The notes under the pieces were generated by a model. The model had not been told where the DNA came from. It worked only from the letters and a program-made list of their open reading frames with translations, and made no database searches. A program made the position numbers and the translations under genes. A stretch of 64,000 nt of DNA from Leeuwenhoekiella aestuarii (GTDB lineage: Bacteria > Bacteroidota > Bacteroidia > Flavobacteriales > Flavobacteriaceae): assembly GCF_004104055.1 (NCBI RefSeq), contig NZ_QOVJ01000003.1:124001-188000 (forward strand). The letters run 5' to 3'. Positions 34,822-44,548 of the stretch are shown here, in pieces (positions within the stretch are counted from its first letter, which is position 1; each line of letters begins with the position of its first letter).

Positions 34822-36228
34822 TCAATCAATTAAAAGGCTTTGCTCAGTAACTGTCTGATTTTTGATAGCACCTTTGTTTACAAATTCGGTTACTACCTTG
34901 TCAAATACGTGTGGAGCAAAAAGTGCGATAAAGTGTGGTGCGTTTTGAACCCTTACAAAAGATACTGAAGGGTTCTTTTCAGCAAGAAGTTTATAGTGTC
35001 GTTCTGCGCCATCAATATGGGTTTTAGGATCCAGCGTTCCATTGATAACTAAGGTTGGTGGCAGTTGACTGGGTGTCTTTCCAAAGTAGGTATCACGCGT
35101 ATAGGTAGGCATGGAGTTTTCAGCAATGAGGTTGGGGAGCGGACTTTTAAAGAGCAATTCTTCAGACTCCAGAGCTACTTCTGCTTTAGTCATTTCAGGT
35201 CTTAGATTATTTTCTGAAGCTGTGATCACCTGCGTCAATGGAATAGAATTGGTAGCAGAGGGATAAGCGGCACCATAGTCTGTATAAAAGGAGGTGATTT
35301 GCTGTGTGGCCTGCTGCAGCGGATCAAAGTTATCGTCCTGAAGTCCCTTTATAATTTCCGGAATGGTATTCCGTACAGTAGGAAGGTCGAGCATCATTCC
35401 CAAAAGGATGGTCAAGTCTTGTTTGGGCAGTTGAGCGCCAAACGCTGTATCGGTTTTAGCACGTTCTAAAATAGCTTTCAACTGAGTTTTCAGAGATTCT
35501 TCATTAGAATTTCTTTGATCAAGGTCTTGAAGCAAAGACAATCCAACATCATTGGTTACTAACGAGCGGTGACTCAAATCATAAGCAACATCTTCTTGAT
35601 GCGGAACCAGAGAATCTAAAAGAACTGCATCAAAAGCTACAGTTTCCAATTGTAATAAGCGCAATACGAGTTGGGTTCCATAAGACACCCCATAGATATA
35701 GCGTTCCCCGGAACCAGAATAGGTATTGATCAATAAGCTCAGGTCTTTAGCTGCATTAGTAATAGTAAAGGATTTTACGTAATCCAGATTAGTATACATA
35801 TAATTAAAGCAGGAGCCCCACTCGTCATTCACCAAGGCCATGCCATCAGGTGAGTCTACAGCTTCTTCTTGAGGGCATAGTTTACTGGAGTATCCGGTGC
35901 CTCTGTGGTCTGGAATAAAAATATCCAGATTCGGAAAGAGTTTGGAGAACTGATCGATCAAAGGGTACATACTCGCTCCTGATTCTCCCGGTCCTCCCGG
36001 GATCAACCAGATGGAACCTTTACGCTCTTGAACAGCCGGGAATTTTCTAATAAATAACTCAATCTTACTGGTATCACCTGCTTTATAATTTAAAGGAGCT
36101 TTGGCGGTAAAACAAACCGAGCCTTTGAGCTCAGGTATGCTGTCAAGCTCGGGACATGATTGACTTTGTACAGGAACGAGGTTTAGGAAATAGATAAAAA
36201 GGATAACGAAAGGAATGCGATTTTTCAA
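34822..36228 (-). CDS. Secreted alpha/beta-hydrolase, S33/TAP-like serine peptidase
   Basis: A 468-residue exported protein (signal FVILFIYFLNLVPVQSQS). It has the oxyanion segment SIWLIPGGPGESGASMYP, the nucleophile elbow YGVSYGTQLVLRL, the catalytic Asp in LVINGTLDPKTHIDGAERHY and the His in VQNAPHFIAL, the last two within a TAP-like C-terminal domain. Cysteines at CPELDS and CFTAK near the N-terminus may form a disulfide. Such enzymes release N-terminal amino acids or short peptides. With the S9 peptidases in the window it points to peptide feeding. The gene is monocistronic. Confidence 0.88.
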   Translation of the reverse strand: MKNRIPFVILFIYFLNLVPVQSQSCPELDSIPELKGSVCFTAKAPLNYKAGDTSKIELFIRKFPAVQERKGSIWLIPGGPGESGASMYPLIDQFSKLFPNLDIFIPDHRGTGYSSKLCPQEEAVDSPDGMALVNDEWGSCFNYMYTNLDYVKSFTITNAAKDLSLLINTYSGSGERYIYGVSYGTQLVLRLLQLETVAFDAVLLDSLVPHQEDVAYDLSHRSLVTNDVGLSLLQDLDQRNSNEESLKTQLKAILERAKTDTAFGAQLPKQDLTILLGMMLDLPTVRNTIPEIIKGLQDDNFDPLQQATQQITSFYTDYGAAYPSATNSIPLTQVITASENNLRPEMTKAEVALESEELLFKSPLPNLIAENSMPTYTRDTYFGKTPSQLPPTLVINGTLDPKTHIDGAERHYKLLAEKNPSVSFVRVQNAPHFIALFAPHVFDKVVTEFVNKGAIKNQTVTEQSLLID

Positions 36229-36903
36229 AAGGAATAGGTTTTAAAAGTTAGTTTATGCAAGGAATAATCCTCACTTAATAAGACGCCGATTTTATAGTGA
36301 GGGTTGCCTAGAGAGCCCGGAATTTTAAATTTTAGTTGTTTTATTTTTTCCACTAAAAGTTACACCTTCAATGTAGAGTAAACTGAAGTTAATAATTTAT
36401 TTGGCTCATGACATAACAGAGTGTGTATCGGTAATGCATTTTGAATTAACTAGCATAGATCCTTAAAGGAAATTTATAGCGCGTTACACCAGAGAGCGAC
36501 ACGATTTAGAAGCGCAATTAGTAACTATTTTTCCAGAGTGAGTAAACGTCATTTTAAGCGATTTGGATGCGCTCTCTAAATTAAGAAATAAGACTTTTCC
36601 CTTAAAATCTCCTTAAGAGAGTAGCACTACGCTAATTAACCATAAATGAGCGACATTCCTACACAATGTAAATCGCTATATCCTTTTTGCTGAAACACTC
36701 AGAATATTTTCTTTCTAAAAGGCCTTCACAAAAGACAGGTTTTTTTTTAAACGAAAAATTAATTCCTTTTTTATTTACTAGCGTAGTAGTCAAATAGCAG
36801 TAAAAGCTTGTGAAAAAAAGTAAAGAAATTTTCTGCTAATTCTATTAATCATCTAATAGAAAATTGTATCAAAAAGCTAATCGTCCCAAGCTTCAAGACA
36901 AGA
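36229..36903. other. Gene-free stretch of about 675 bases
   Basis: No intact gene is visible. A short plus-strand reading (ALHQRATRFRSAI...VSKRHFKRFGCAL) around 36480-36575 is basic and ends in a stop; it matched nothing I recognise. Confidence 0.3.
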
Positions 36904-37239
36904 CTATTCCATGTTAAGATTCTTTCCCTCCACAAGCAAGTTTTTTTTATCATTTTGACCTTTAAACAAGCGTTCTAATAGTTCTTCGGTTGGCTTCAAT
37001 TGCTCTTTTTCAATTGTTCTTAAGACTGATTTAACAGCATCTATGCGCTTATCAATTAATAGGTGTAAACTGTGTACGGAATCATCAAAGGGTACAAAAG
37101 GATTGATCGAATACTTCTCAAAAAAGTTCAAAATGGCTTCTAAGGTTTTAGTATAATTCGCATCATTTGCTATGGCGTACTTTTTAAAGCGCTCAACAGT
37201 TTCTGTATGAAAATTGATTCTGGAAAATTTAGGACTCAT
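36904..37239 (-). CDS. BfmA/BtgA-like mobilisation-associated protein
   Basis: About 111 residues. The pattern RFKKYAIANDANYTKTLEAILNFFEKYSINPF resembles the BfmA/BtgA family, small ribbon-helix-helix-like proteins first known from mobilisable Bacteroides elements, where they help DNA processing. The rest is charged helices (IDKRIDAVKSVLRTIEKEQLKPTEELLERLFKG). A GTG at 37269 would add ten residues; the ATG at 37239 fits better. No relaxase or integrase lies next to it, so it is an orphan, perhaps left from a mobile element. The family call is by pattern only. Confidence 0.6.
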   Translation of the reverse strand: MSPKFSRINFHTETVERFKKYAIANDANYTKTLEAILNFFEKYSINPFVPFDDSVHSLHLLIDKRIDAVKSVLRTIEKEQLKPTEELLERLFKGQNDKKNLLVEGKNLNME

Positions 37240-37651
37240 AGCTTTAAAATTTAAAATTAGGATAATCACTTGCCCTATAAATAAGGCTTGAGAAACCTTT
37301 TTAAACTATTTATCCCAAAAATTTATAACTGGATTAAATATTTGAAATACAATGTTTTAGTCGTAAAAATAATGTCCGTAACATCGCACAGCGTGTTACC
37401 CTCTTGCTTATCCCCTTAGTTTAGCACCCATAGTTATCATTGAAGTATTTACGATGGTTTGTTATCTATTTAAACTATTGAATTGAGGATAATTTTTATA
37501 AAAGGTGTTATTGTGGAGCCTAATTATGCAAAGTGTTTCAAGCTCAATTAGTTCTTCAGGAAAAAAGGAATGAACTGTTATACATATGAAAAAAGGTAAG
37601 TTTTTTAGATTTAAAGAATTTAAAACTTAAGATTGAAATATGCTATAATTG
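37240..37651. other. Intergenic region upstream of the sigma-FecR-SusCD locus
   Basis: About 410 AT-rich bases. A very short frame (MKKGKFFRFKEFK, from about 37587) follows an A/G-rich stretch but is too short to claim. No RNA element was recognised. Confidence 0.3.
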
Positions 37652-37659
37652 TAATTTTG
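37652..37659 (+). promoter_or_regulatory. -7 promoter motif for the sigma factor locus
   Basis: TAATTTTG matches TAnnTTTG, 11 bases before the ATG of a 25-codon leader ORF (37671). A second match, TAAATTTG at 37746-37753, lies closer to the sigma factor and may be a second start site. Confidence 0.45.
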
Positions 37660-37670
37660 GTGCTCTGAAA

Positions 37671-37748
37671 ATGGCTATTCCTAAAAATACCTTTACACTA
37701 TTTATCAGTGTTGTATTTTGCATTTTCTCAATTATCGTTAACAATTAA
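37671..37748 (+). CDS. Short hydrophobic leader ORF (25 codons) before the sigma factor
   Basis: ATG at 37671 opens a frame MAIPKNTFTLFISVVFCIFSIIVNN ending at 37748. It is hydrophobic like a single membrane helix. It overlaps the longest version of the sigma-factor frame and ends 17 bases before the preferred sigma start, so it could couple translation or be chance. No homologue is known to me. Confidence 0.25.
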   Translation: MAIPKNTFTLFISVVFCIFSIIVNN

Positions 37749-37764
37749 ATTTGATAGAACCTAT

Positions 37765-38289
37765 TTGAATACTAATGATACTTTCATAAAATCTATTTTC
37801 CAAGAGGAATATAAGGCGTTATGTATTTATGCATATGGGTATCTACTTGATAAGGATGATGCACAAGATATTGTACAAGATGTTTTTGTTAGGTTATTAG
37901 ACTCCGATAATTTAGATCATATAAATAATCTCAAAGCATATATAAAAACAAGTATTTATCACAGTTGTTTAAAAGAACTGCGTAATAAATCAAAAACCAA
38001 CTCTTTAACTCCAGTAGAAGATCGCATCGCTTCAATAGCTCTTACGCAAGAAGCAAAACTTATAAAACAAGAGGAATCTCAGCTTCTTTTGAACGAATTG
38101 CAATTATTACCAAAAGAATGTCGTAAAGCGTTTGAGCTTTGTGTATTGCATGGATATAAATACACAGAAGCAGCAGATAGTCTCAACATTTCTAAAAATA
38201 CCATCAAAACACATATTAAAAAAGCATATAAGATCTTACGTGAGTCGATGAGGATTGCTCAAGTTTTATGGTTTTTTACTAGCTTTTAA
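37765..38289 (+). CDS. ECF sigma factor, FecI-like (Bacteroidota type)
   Basis: A sigma-70 ECF protein of about 174 residues. Region 2 is FIKSIFQEEYKALCIYAYGYLLDKDDAQDIVQDVFVRLL, and region 4 is LLNELQLLPKECRKAFELCVLHGYKYTEAADSLNISKNTIKTHIKKAYKIL. The frame has no ATG before region 2: TTG at 37765 gives the usual family length, and TTG at 37708 would add 19 residues. It is followed by FecR, SusC and SusD genes, the standard set-up in which the SusC receptor senses its substrate and the sigma factor activates the locus. Start choice is uncertain; identity is not. Confidence 0.88.
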   Translation: MNTNDTFIKSIFQEEYKALCIYAYGYLLDKDDAQDIVQDVFVRLLDSDNLDHINNLKAYIKTSIYHSCLKELRNKSKTNSLTPVEDRIASIALTQEAKLIKQEESQLLLNELQLLPKECRKAFELCVLHGYKYTEAADSLNISKNTIKTHIKKAYKILRESMRIAQVLWFFTSF

Positions 38290-38391
38290 ATGTTAAATTT
38301 TCACTTTTTTTAAATATTTTCGGAATTCGAGTCACCCCAAAGTAATTTTTCCTGCTCTTAATTAGTAGAACCCTTAATTAAAGTGGTTGCT

Positions 38392-39546
38392 ATGCAAGGA
38401 GAAATAGATATTCTTATAAAGAAACTCAACGGTAGTTTAAATCCCAAAGAAGCAGTTTTATTTGACAACTGGATTAACCAATCTATTGAAAATAAAAAGT
38501 TTTACGAGAAACTACTTTTACTTAAATCACAAGGAGGTGATTTACAGGAATTACAAAATCTGGATACACACAAAGCCTGGGAAGCGGTTTTAAATAAGGT
38601 TGAAAGTCGCAAGACTATTGTTCAAATGCCAGTTCGTAGAAAGTTGAGTTTTTGGCATTATGCTGCTGTTGCTGCTGTAGCTGGTATACTGATTACTCTA
38701 AATTTTTTGTATCGTCCGTTTAAAGATGTTACTGACTATTCGAATACCCTGAGTATAGAGACTGAAGATGGAGCAATAGAAGTGATTGATTCAGAAAGGA
38801 CTATCAAGCTATTTGATAAAGCAGGATCACAAATCGCATCTCAACAAGCGGATACCTTAAGCTATAAATTTTCACAAGCTAAAAAAGAAATTGCATACAA
38901 TACTTTGAATGTACCCAACGGGAATACGTTTACTTTAAAACTAGGTGATGGTTCTGTTGTGCGTCTTAATGCAGGAAGCCGACTTACTTATCCGGTTAAT
39001 TTTAAACCGGGACAAGAGCGTTTGCTATCGTTAAAAGGAGAGGCCTATTTTATGGTGAGTAAAAGCAAAAAGCAGCCTTTTATTATAAATACACATGGAG
39101 TTAATGTAGAGGTACTGGGAACATCTTTTAATATCAATTCCTATAGTGAAGATAACACTGTGGCAGTAGCTCTTGTTGAAGGTTCTGTCAAAATGTATGA
39201 TGATTTAGATAAAGACTCTCAATCAATTATGCTTTCACCAAATCAATTAGGACTGTATACCAAACAAGAAGCAACTCTAAACGTAACCGATGCTGATATG
39301 TGGGAGCATACAGCTTGGTTAGCTGGACGCTTAATTATAAGAGATGCTTCATTCTCTGACATCCTAAAGAAAATCGAACGTAAATACGGTGTGAGGGTAA
39401 TCAATAAAAACACTACGATTAAAGAGGAACGTTTTAACGCCAGTTTTGATGTAGAAACCGTAACCGAAGTGTTGGAAGCGTTTGCTATAGATACCCCATT
39501 CAATTTTACGTATAAGGATAATGTGATAACAATAACAGATATATAA
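38392..39546 (+). CDS. FecR-family anti-sigma factor
   Basis: About 384 residues with a cytoplasmic N-terminal part, one membrane helix (HYAAVAAVAGILITLNFLY), a periplasmic FecR domain (YNTLNVPNGNTFTLKLGDGSVVRLNAGSRLTYPVNF; GEAYFMVSKSKKQPFIINTHGVNVEVLGTSFNINSY) and a C-terminal DUF4974 domain (SDILKKIERKYGVRVIN). It holds the FecI-like sigma factor until the SusC receptor signals through its STN domain. ATG 38392 is preferred over GTG 38383. It lies between the sigma gene and susC-like gene. Confidence 0.93.
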   Translation: MQGEIDILIKKLNGSLNPKEAVLFDNWINQSIENKKFYEKLLLLKSQGGDLQELQNLDTHKAWEAVLNKVESRKTIVQMPVRRKLSFWHYAAVAAVAGILITLNFLYRPFKDVTDYSNTLSIETEDGAIEVIDSERTIKLFDKAGSQIASQQADTLSYKFSQAKKEIAYNTLNVPNGNTFTLKLGDGSVVRLNAGSRLTYPVNFKPGQERLLSLKGEAYFMVSKSKKQPFIINTHGVNVEVLGTSFNINSYSEDNTVAVALVEGSVKMYDDLDKDSQSIMLSPNQLGLYTKQEATLNVTDADMWEHTAWLAGRLIIRDASFSDILKKIERKYGVRVINKNTTIKEERFNASFDVETVTEVLEAFAIDTPFNFTYKDNVITITDI

Positions 39547-39552
39547 AAAAAG

Positions 39553-39582
39553 GATCAGGAAATGCGTCAACATTCCCTGATC
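39553..39582 (+). terminator. Hairpin between FecR and SusC genes (possible attenuator)
   Basis: GATCAGG (39553-39559) pairs with CCTGATC (39576-39582). There is no T-run after it on the plus strand, so it may slow or partly stop transcripts rather than end them, letting receptor and regulator levels differ. Confidence 0.4.
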
Positions 39583-39634
39583 TAATAAATGTAAGTCAAC
39601 TAGTTCAAATTAATTAACCTAACACTGTAAATGT

Positions 39635-42600
39635 ATGAAAATACCTATTTGTACAAGGCATGTAATGTCTTGTTTCCAACAACATTCTTTAGCGATGAAA
39701 CTAACTACGCTATTATTGTTTGCTTCCCTATTTAGTTTACAAGCAAACTCTTATTCCCAACGACTCAAGGTTACACTAAATCTCAACCATGTAAGTGTGC
39801 AAGAAGTTTTGGAGCAAATCGAGGAAAGTACTGACTATAAATTTATCTACAATGTAAAAACATTTGATACAGATAAATTATTGAATATCAATTTTAATGA
39901 AGAAGAAATTCAGGTTGTTCTTGATCAGATTTTGGCCAGTACACATACAGATTATGTTATTCGGAAAAATCTGATTGTACTTAAGCCTTCTCCACAAGTA
40001 GCTGTAAGCGCATTAATAGAAGCTTCAAAAAATGCGATGCAAATGCAGATCACGGGTACAGTACAGGATAGTAAAGGAGTTATGCTCCCCGGGGTCACTG
40101 TAAAAATCAAAGATTCACAAAAAGGTGTTTCTACAGATTTTGACGGGAACTATTCAATTACTGCAGACCCTGAAGCGACCCTTGTTTTTTCATATGTAGG
40201 TTTTGAAACTTTAGAGACTACTATTGACGGTCGCAACCAAATTGATATTACGCTTAAAGAGTCACTTGAAGAAATGAGCGAGGTTGTTGTAATAGGATAT
40301 GGGCAGGTGAAAAAAGAAAACATTACCGGCTCGGTAGGTATTGTTGATATGGAAAGTTTTCAAAATCAAGCACCGACTATCAATATCGATCAGGGTCTGC
40401 AAGGTCTCGTTGCGGGTGTAAATGTGAGTTCGCCTAGTGGTCAACCAGGCTCGGCTTCCAAAATACGCATACGTGGAACCACTTCGCTTTTTGGTTCTAA
40501 TCAACCTTTATATGTAATCGATGGGATTCCCGTAGTCGCAGAAAGTAATATTCCTATTGGGGGAACCGAAGGTAGTAATCTGGGGCAGGAATTGGACAAT
40601 CAGGGACTAAGCACGCCTATTGGAAACATTAATCCCAGTGATATTAAATCGATTACGGTTTTAAAAGATGCATCTGCAGCAGCAATATATGGTTCTAGAG
40701 CTGCTAATGGTGTAATTGTAATTACCACAAAACAAGGAACCAAAGACGGCAAAACGCAATTTGAATTTAGTGCTTCAACAACTGTTCAAAATACACCTAC
40801 TCTAGATGTGCTTAATGCAGACCAATTTAAGGATGTGTGGTTTACAGCTGTAAATAACAGTTCGAGTACAGATGCTTTTTCACAAAGTATACGAGATGGT
40901 TCTTATTTTGGTACAGCAAATACAAATTGGGAAGAAGAACTTAATCCATCCAATCAGGTGTCTTCAAATTACAACTTGAGTATACGTGGTGGTAACGCAA
41001 GCACCCAGTATTCAACGTCAATGTCTGCACTTAATGAGCAAGGCGCATTAGAAGGAGCGTCTAGAAAACGTTATACCTTAAATTTAAATCTGAATACGAA
41101 GGCTACCGAAAAGTGGAGTTTTGGTACACGTCTACAAACGACTTATTCTGATCAGGATGCGGCAGATTCCGGTTTATTTGATCGTATTTATGTCTATAGA
41201 CCTGATCTACCTGTTTTTGATGAAGAAGGTAACTATTCATTTTCAGATGGTTATAATTTGGAAAATCCAAAAGCACTATCACAAGCGGTAAACAGTAATA
41301 AGACATTTTTATTTCTAGGAACATTTTTCACCCAATTAGAACTTGTAGAAGGTCTTAAAGTAGAAACCCGATTATCGATTAACTATAATATTGGAAAGCA
41401 AAATAGTTATTACCCTGAGTTTTTATACCGTGGTGGATGGAGTCGCTTGCAAGGTAATGGAGCGGGGTATGCGCAAGACAGTAGAACTGAATCTTCTGTG
41501 GTACAGTGGAATTCAAATCTTACGTATTCCAAGACCTTTAATGATTTACACAATATTGAGAGTGTACTTGGGACTACTTTTGAAAAAGTAACTTCTTCTT
41601 ACAATAAAGCCTTTGGAGAAGGTTTCAGCAATGGAGTTTTAAGTAATGTAAGCAATGCTACCTCTAGCAATGGTGGGCTCTCAACAAGTCAGGGTTCTGG
41701 TTTGCATTCTTATTTTGGTCGTGTACACTATGATTATGACGACCGGTACCTATTAACAGTCTTGGGTCGGGTAGATGGCTCTTCAAAGTTTGCTGTAGAA
41801 AATAAATATGCATTCTTTCCAGCGGCTGCTGTTGCCTGGAGAGCATCGGAGGAACGCTTTTTAAAGGGAGACAAAACCTTAAACAATTTAAAGTTTAAAG
41901 CGAGTTTAGGTACTACAGGACAGCAAGATTTTCGTCCTTACCAGTGGCGCACTCTTTACGAAACCTATTTCTATGCAGGAAGCGCTGTGATTTTAACCCA
42001 GTTGGGTAATGACAAATTAAAGTGGGAGACCACCCAACAACTTGATTTCGGCATAGAGTTCGGTCTTTTAAATAACCGTATATCGGGAGAGTTCGGCTAT
42101 TATGAGAAGAACACGAAGGATGCGATTTTTGACGTCATACCTCCGGGTAATACGGGATCTAATGCAATTTTAGCAAACGTAGGAGAAACCCAAAATAAAG
42201 GTTTAGAGCTTTTAGTAAACTTTAATGTGATACGCGCTAAAGATTTTTCTTGGGATTTACGAATCAACGCTACCAAAAACAGCAATAAATTGGTGAAGAT
42301 ATCAGATGATTATAAGGATAGTGAGGGATTTGTAACAGGAATTCCCGGTAATGGTGGGCGCCTACGTGAAGGAAGCCCGATAGGTTTGATTTACGGATAT
42401 GTTGCAGAAGGAATTTTTCAAGATCAGGTAACAATTGATGGGTTAAACTCCAGTGCTCCGGGTGGAGTCTATCAAGATGAGGAGACCTCACCGGGAGATA
42501 TTCGTTTTAAAGATATCTCAGGCCCAGACGGTATTCCCGATGGCATAATATCATCTTTTGATCAACAAGTGATAGGAGATGCGCGACCAGATGTTTATGG

Positions 42601-43099
42601 AGGTTTTACGAATACTTTTAGATACAAACAACTATCACTTTCGGCGCAGTTTAGTTATGCAATAGGAAATGACCTATTATGGTTCTCACAGTCACGAAGT
42701 ATAAACTTTCAGAATTCATTTCTTGGTGAAAATAAGACCATCGATGTCCTTAATGCCTGGACTGCAGAAAACCCAACCAACGTTCCAAGATCAGTATATC
42801 GTGATCCTAATGGAAATGGTAAAATCTCGAGCTTTTATGTGCACGACGGTTCGTATTTAAGACTAAACACGCTTAATCTCCGCTATGATTTTTCAAAAGA
42901 ATTTTTAGAGCGTTTTTCGTTTATTAATGGCCTTGCAATATATGCAATAGCTCAAAACCTATTTACAGTTACAAATTATCCAGGTGCAAATCCACAAGGT
43001 GGAAGCTTATTTGATAATGATATCTCCGGTTCTGGGAGAGATACGAACCGATACCCGCTTCAAAGTGCCTATACCGTAGGTGTCAACTTAAGATTTTAA
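39635..43099 (+). CDS. SusC/RagA-family TonB-dependent receptor with STN domain
   Basis: An 1154-residue outer-membrane receptor. After the signal comes an STN domain (LNHVSVQEVLEQIEESTDYKFIYN... near residues 50-120), then a carboxypeptidase-regulatory-like domain (ITGTVQDSKGVMLPGVTVKIKD...), the TonB-box-proximal VVIGYGQVKKENITGSV, the plug (LYVIDGIPV; ISVLKDASAAAIYGSRAANGVIVITTK-like) and the 22-strand barrel ending in F (GVNLRF). The STN domain signals to the FecR/sigma pair upstream. It pairs with the SusD-like gene 10 bases downstream to take up an oligomer, possibly peptides given the M16 protease behind it. Confidence 0.96.
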   Translation: MKIPICTRHVMSCFQQHSLAMKLTTLLLFASLFSLQANSYSQRLKVTLNLNHVSVQEVLEQIEESTDYKFIYNVKTFDTDKLLNINFNEEEIQVVLDQILASTHTDYVIRKNLIVLKPSPQVAVSALIEASKNAMQMQITGTVQDSKGVMLPGVTVKIKDSQKGVSTDFDGNYSITADPEATLVFSYVGFETLETTIDGRNQIDITLKESLEEMSEVVVIGYGQVKKENITGSVGIVDMESFQNQAPTINIDQGLQGLVAGVNVSSPSGQPGSASKIRIRGTTSLFGSNQPLYVIDGIPVVAESNIPIGGTEGSNLGQELDNQGLSTPIGNINPSDIKSITVLKDASAAAIYGSRAANGVIVITTKQGTKDGKTQFEFSASTTVQNTPTLDVLNADQFKDVWFTAVNNSSSTDAFSQSIRDGSYFGTANTNWEEELNPSNQVSSNYNLSIRGGNASTQYSTSMSALNEQGALEGASRKRYTLNLNLNTKATEKWSFGTRLQTTYSDQDAADSGLFDRIYVYRPDLPVFDEEGNYSFSDGYNLENPKALSQAVNSNKTFLFLGTFFTQLELVEGLKVETRLSINYNIGKQNSYYPEFLYRGGWSRLQGNGAGYAQDSRTESSVVQWNSNLTYSKTFNDLHNIESVLGTTFEKVTSSYNKAFGEGFSNGVLSNVSNATSSNGGLSTSQGSGLHSYFGRVHYDYDDRYLLTVLGRVDGSSKFAVENKYAFFPAAAVAWRASEERFLKGDKTLNNLKFKASLGTTGQQDFRPYQWRTLYETYFYAGSAVILTQLGNDKLKWETTQQLDFGIEFGLLNNRISGEFGYYEKNTKDAIFDVIPPGNTGSNAILANVGETQNKGLELLVNFNVIRAKDFSWDLRINATKNSNKLVKISDDYKDSEGFVTGIPGNGGRLREGSPIGLIYGYVAEGIFQDQVTIDGLNSSAPGGVYQDEETSPGDIRFKDISGPDGIPDGIISSFDQQVIGDARPDVYGGFTNTFRYKQLSLSAQFSYAIGNDLLWFSQSRSINFQNSFLGENKTIDVLNAWTAENPTNVPRSVYRDPNGNGKISSFYVHDGSYLRLNTLNLRYDFSKEFLERFSFINGLAIYAIAQNLFTVTNYPGANPQGGSLFDNDISGSGRDTNRYPLQSAYTVGVNLRF

Positions 43100-43109
43100 T
43101 TCTACACAT

Positions 43110-44456
43110 ATGAAAAAATATATAATATATAGCTTATTAGCACTAATTACGGTTTCTTGTGAAATTGTTGATGCTATAGATCAAAATCCACCTAATAATC
43201 TAGTTCCGGATAATGTTATCCAAAATAGTGATGATGCCCAAGCCCTTCTTAATGGAGCATACGGGCAGATTGTTTCTTTTACAGTATCGCATTATTATAT
43301 GTATTCTGAATTGATTCCCAGCGCAATGATTGGTACGATGAGTACAGCCGGAGGAGGAAGTGCAAATGCTCAATTTGCGGAGAATGATTTATTATCTGAT
43401 AATGGCAATATCAATAATTTTTGGAAGATCATTTATACGGTTATGGATGCTGCAAACAACAGTATAAAACTTACTCGGGAACTTCCGGATAGTGAGATAA
43501 CTCCCACGCTGCGGACAGAAATTATTGGAGAAGCTCATTTTTTACGTGCAATGGCAACCTTTGATTTGTTGCGCTATTTCGGTCAGTTTTATAATTTATC
43601 CAGTGAGCTGGGTGTAGTTATCAGAACTGAACCGGTTAATTTTGTAACCCGTAGTAAACCTCGTAGTACGGTTTCAGAATGCTATAATCAAATTCTTACA
43701 GATTTAGATTTTGCTATAGAAAACGCACCCGAGTTTAGTGTTAACTATAGAGCTTCTAAGGTTGCTGCTCAAGCATTAAAAGCTAAGGTTTTATTATTTA
43801 TGGGTAACTATACAGAAGCAGCTGCACTGGCTGAGGCCGTTATTAATTCTGGAACACGAACACTTGAGCCTACTTATGCAGAGACTTTTAACAAAGGTTT
43901 AAACTCACAAGAAATCATCTTGCAAATATATAGAGATGCAGATTCGGATACCGATCAAAATAATAGAAAGCGGTTTTATTCGGGAAGAGCAGGAACAACT
44001 TGGTTTCCCGAATTGATGACAGGTGATCCCAGACAGCCATTTACATACTCAGGAACAACGGTACTCAAAACAAATAATGAAACAACCTTTAGACCTACTT
44101 ACTTTCTGAGACTAGCAGAAATGTATCTTATAAAATCAGAAGCGCTTGCACGTAATGGAGCAAGTATAGAAGCTAGCCTTATACCTCTTAATGTAATACG
44201 CAATAGAGCAGGTAATGCAGATGCGGTAGCAACTACTCATGAAGAAGTGCTGGACTTAATTTTTGAAGAAATCATCAAAGAACTCGCTTTTGAAAATGGA
44301 TCTGACTGGTTTGCGGCAATACGGTTTGATAAGGCCATGGAGCTTAAATCAACAATCACAAGTGTAGATCAATACATACTTCCACTACCCTTAGCAGAAA
44401 TAGAGGGTAATGAGTTTATTGATTTGACCGATCAAAACCCAGGTTATAATTTCTAA
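43110..44456 (+). CDS. SusD/RagB-family substrate-binding lipoprotein
   Basis: A 448-residue surface lipoprotein (MKKYIIYSLLALITVSC; Cys 17). It has SusD-type helical segments (DDAQALLNGAYGQI; EIIGEAHFLRAMATFDLLRYFGQ; AAQALKAKVLLFMGNY; LRLAEMYLIKSEALARNG) and the C-terminal LLPLPLAEIEGN-like PLPLAEIEGNEF. It forms the lid over the SusC channel and selects the substrate. Its length is slightly short for glycan-binding SusD, as often seen in RagB peptide-type members. It lies 10 bases after the SusC gene and 92 before the M16 protease gene. Confidence 0.95.
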   Translation: MKKYIIYSLLALITVSCEIVDAIDQNPPNNLVPDNVIQNSDDAQALLNGAYGQIVSFTVSHYYMYSELIPSAMIGTMSTAGGGSANAQFAENDLLSDNGNINNFWKIIYTVMDAANNSIKLTRELPDSEITPTLRTEIIGEAHFLRAMATFDLLRYFGQFYNLSSELGVVIRTEPVNFVTRSKPRSTVSECYNQILTDLDFAIENAPEFSVNYRASKVAAQALKAKVLLFMGNYTEAAALAEAVINSGTRTLEPTYAETFNKGLNSQEIILQIYRDADSDTDQNNRKRFYSGRAGTTWFPELMTGDPRQPFTYSGTTVLKTNNETTFRPTYFLRLAEMYLIKSEALARNGASIEASLIPLNVIRNRAGNADAVATTHEEVLDLIFEEIIKELAFENGSDWFAAIRFDKAMELKSTITSVDQYILPLPLAEIEGNEFIDLTDQNPGYNF

Positions 44457-44548
44457 TAAGTAGCATTAGAACCTAAATTTTTTCTATTCAGGATTGCTCG
44501 TTGTAAAAAACAGCAAGTAATTCTCTTACCTTAAAAACAAAGATATTT

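Noticed and set aside
34622-34825. A 67-codon minus-strand frame between the hairpin elements and the serine peptidase gene
   Set aside because: It runs through the hairpin copy B and palindrome, has Cys/His-rich but unpatterned sequence and no homology sign; the folded repeats explain the region better.
39635-44456. Classical glycan utilisation locus around SusC/SusD
   Set aside because: No glycoside hydrolase, lyase or sulfatase is adjacent; the only enzyme in the unit is an M16 protease.
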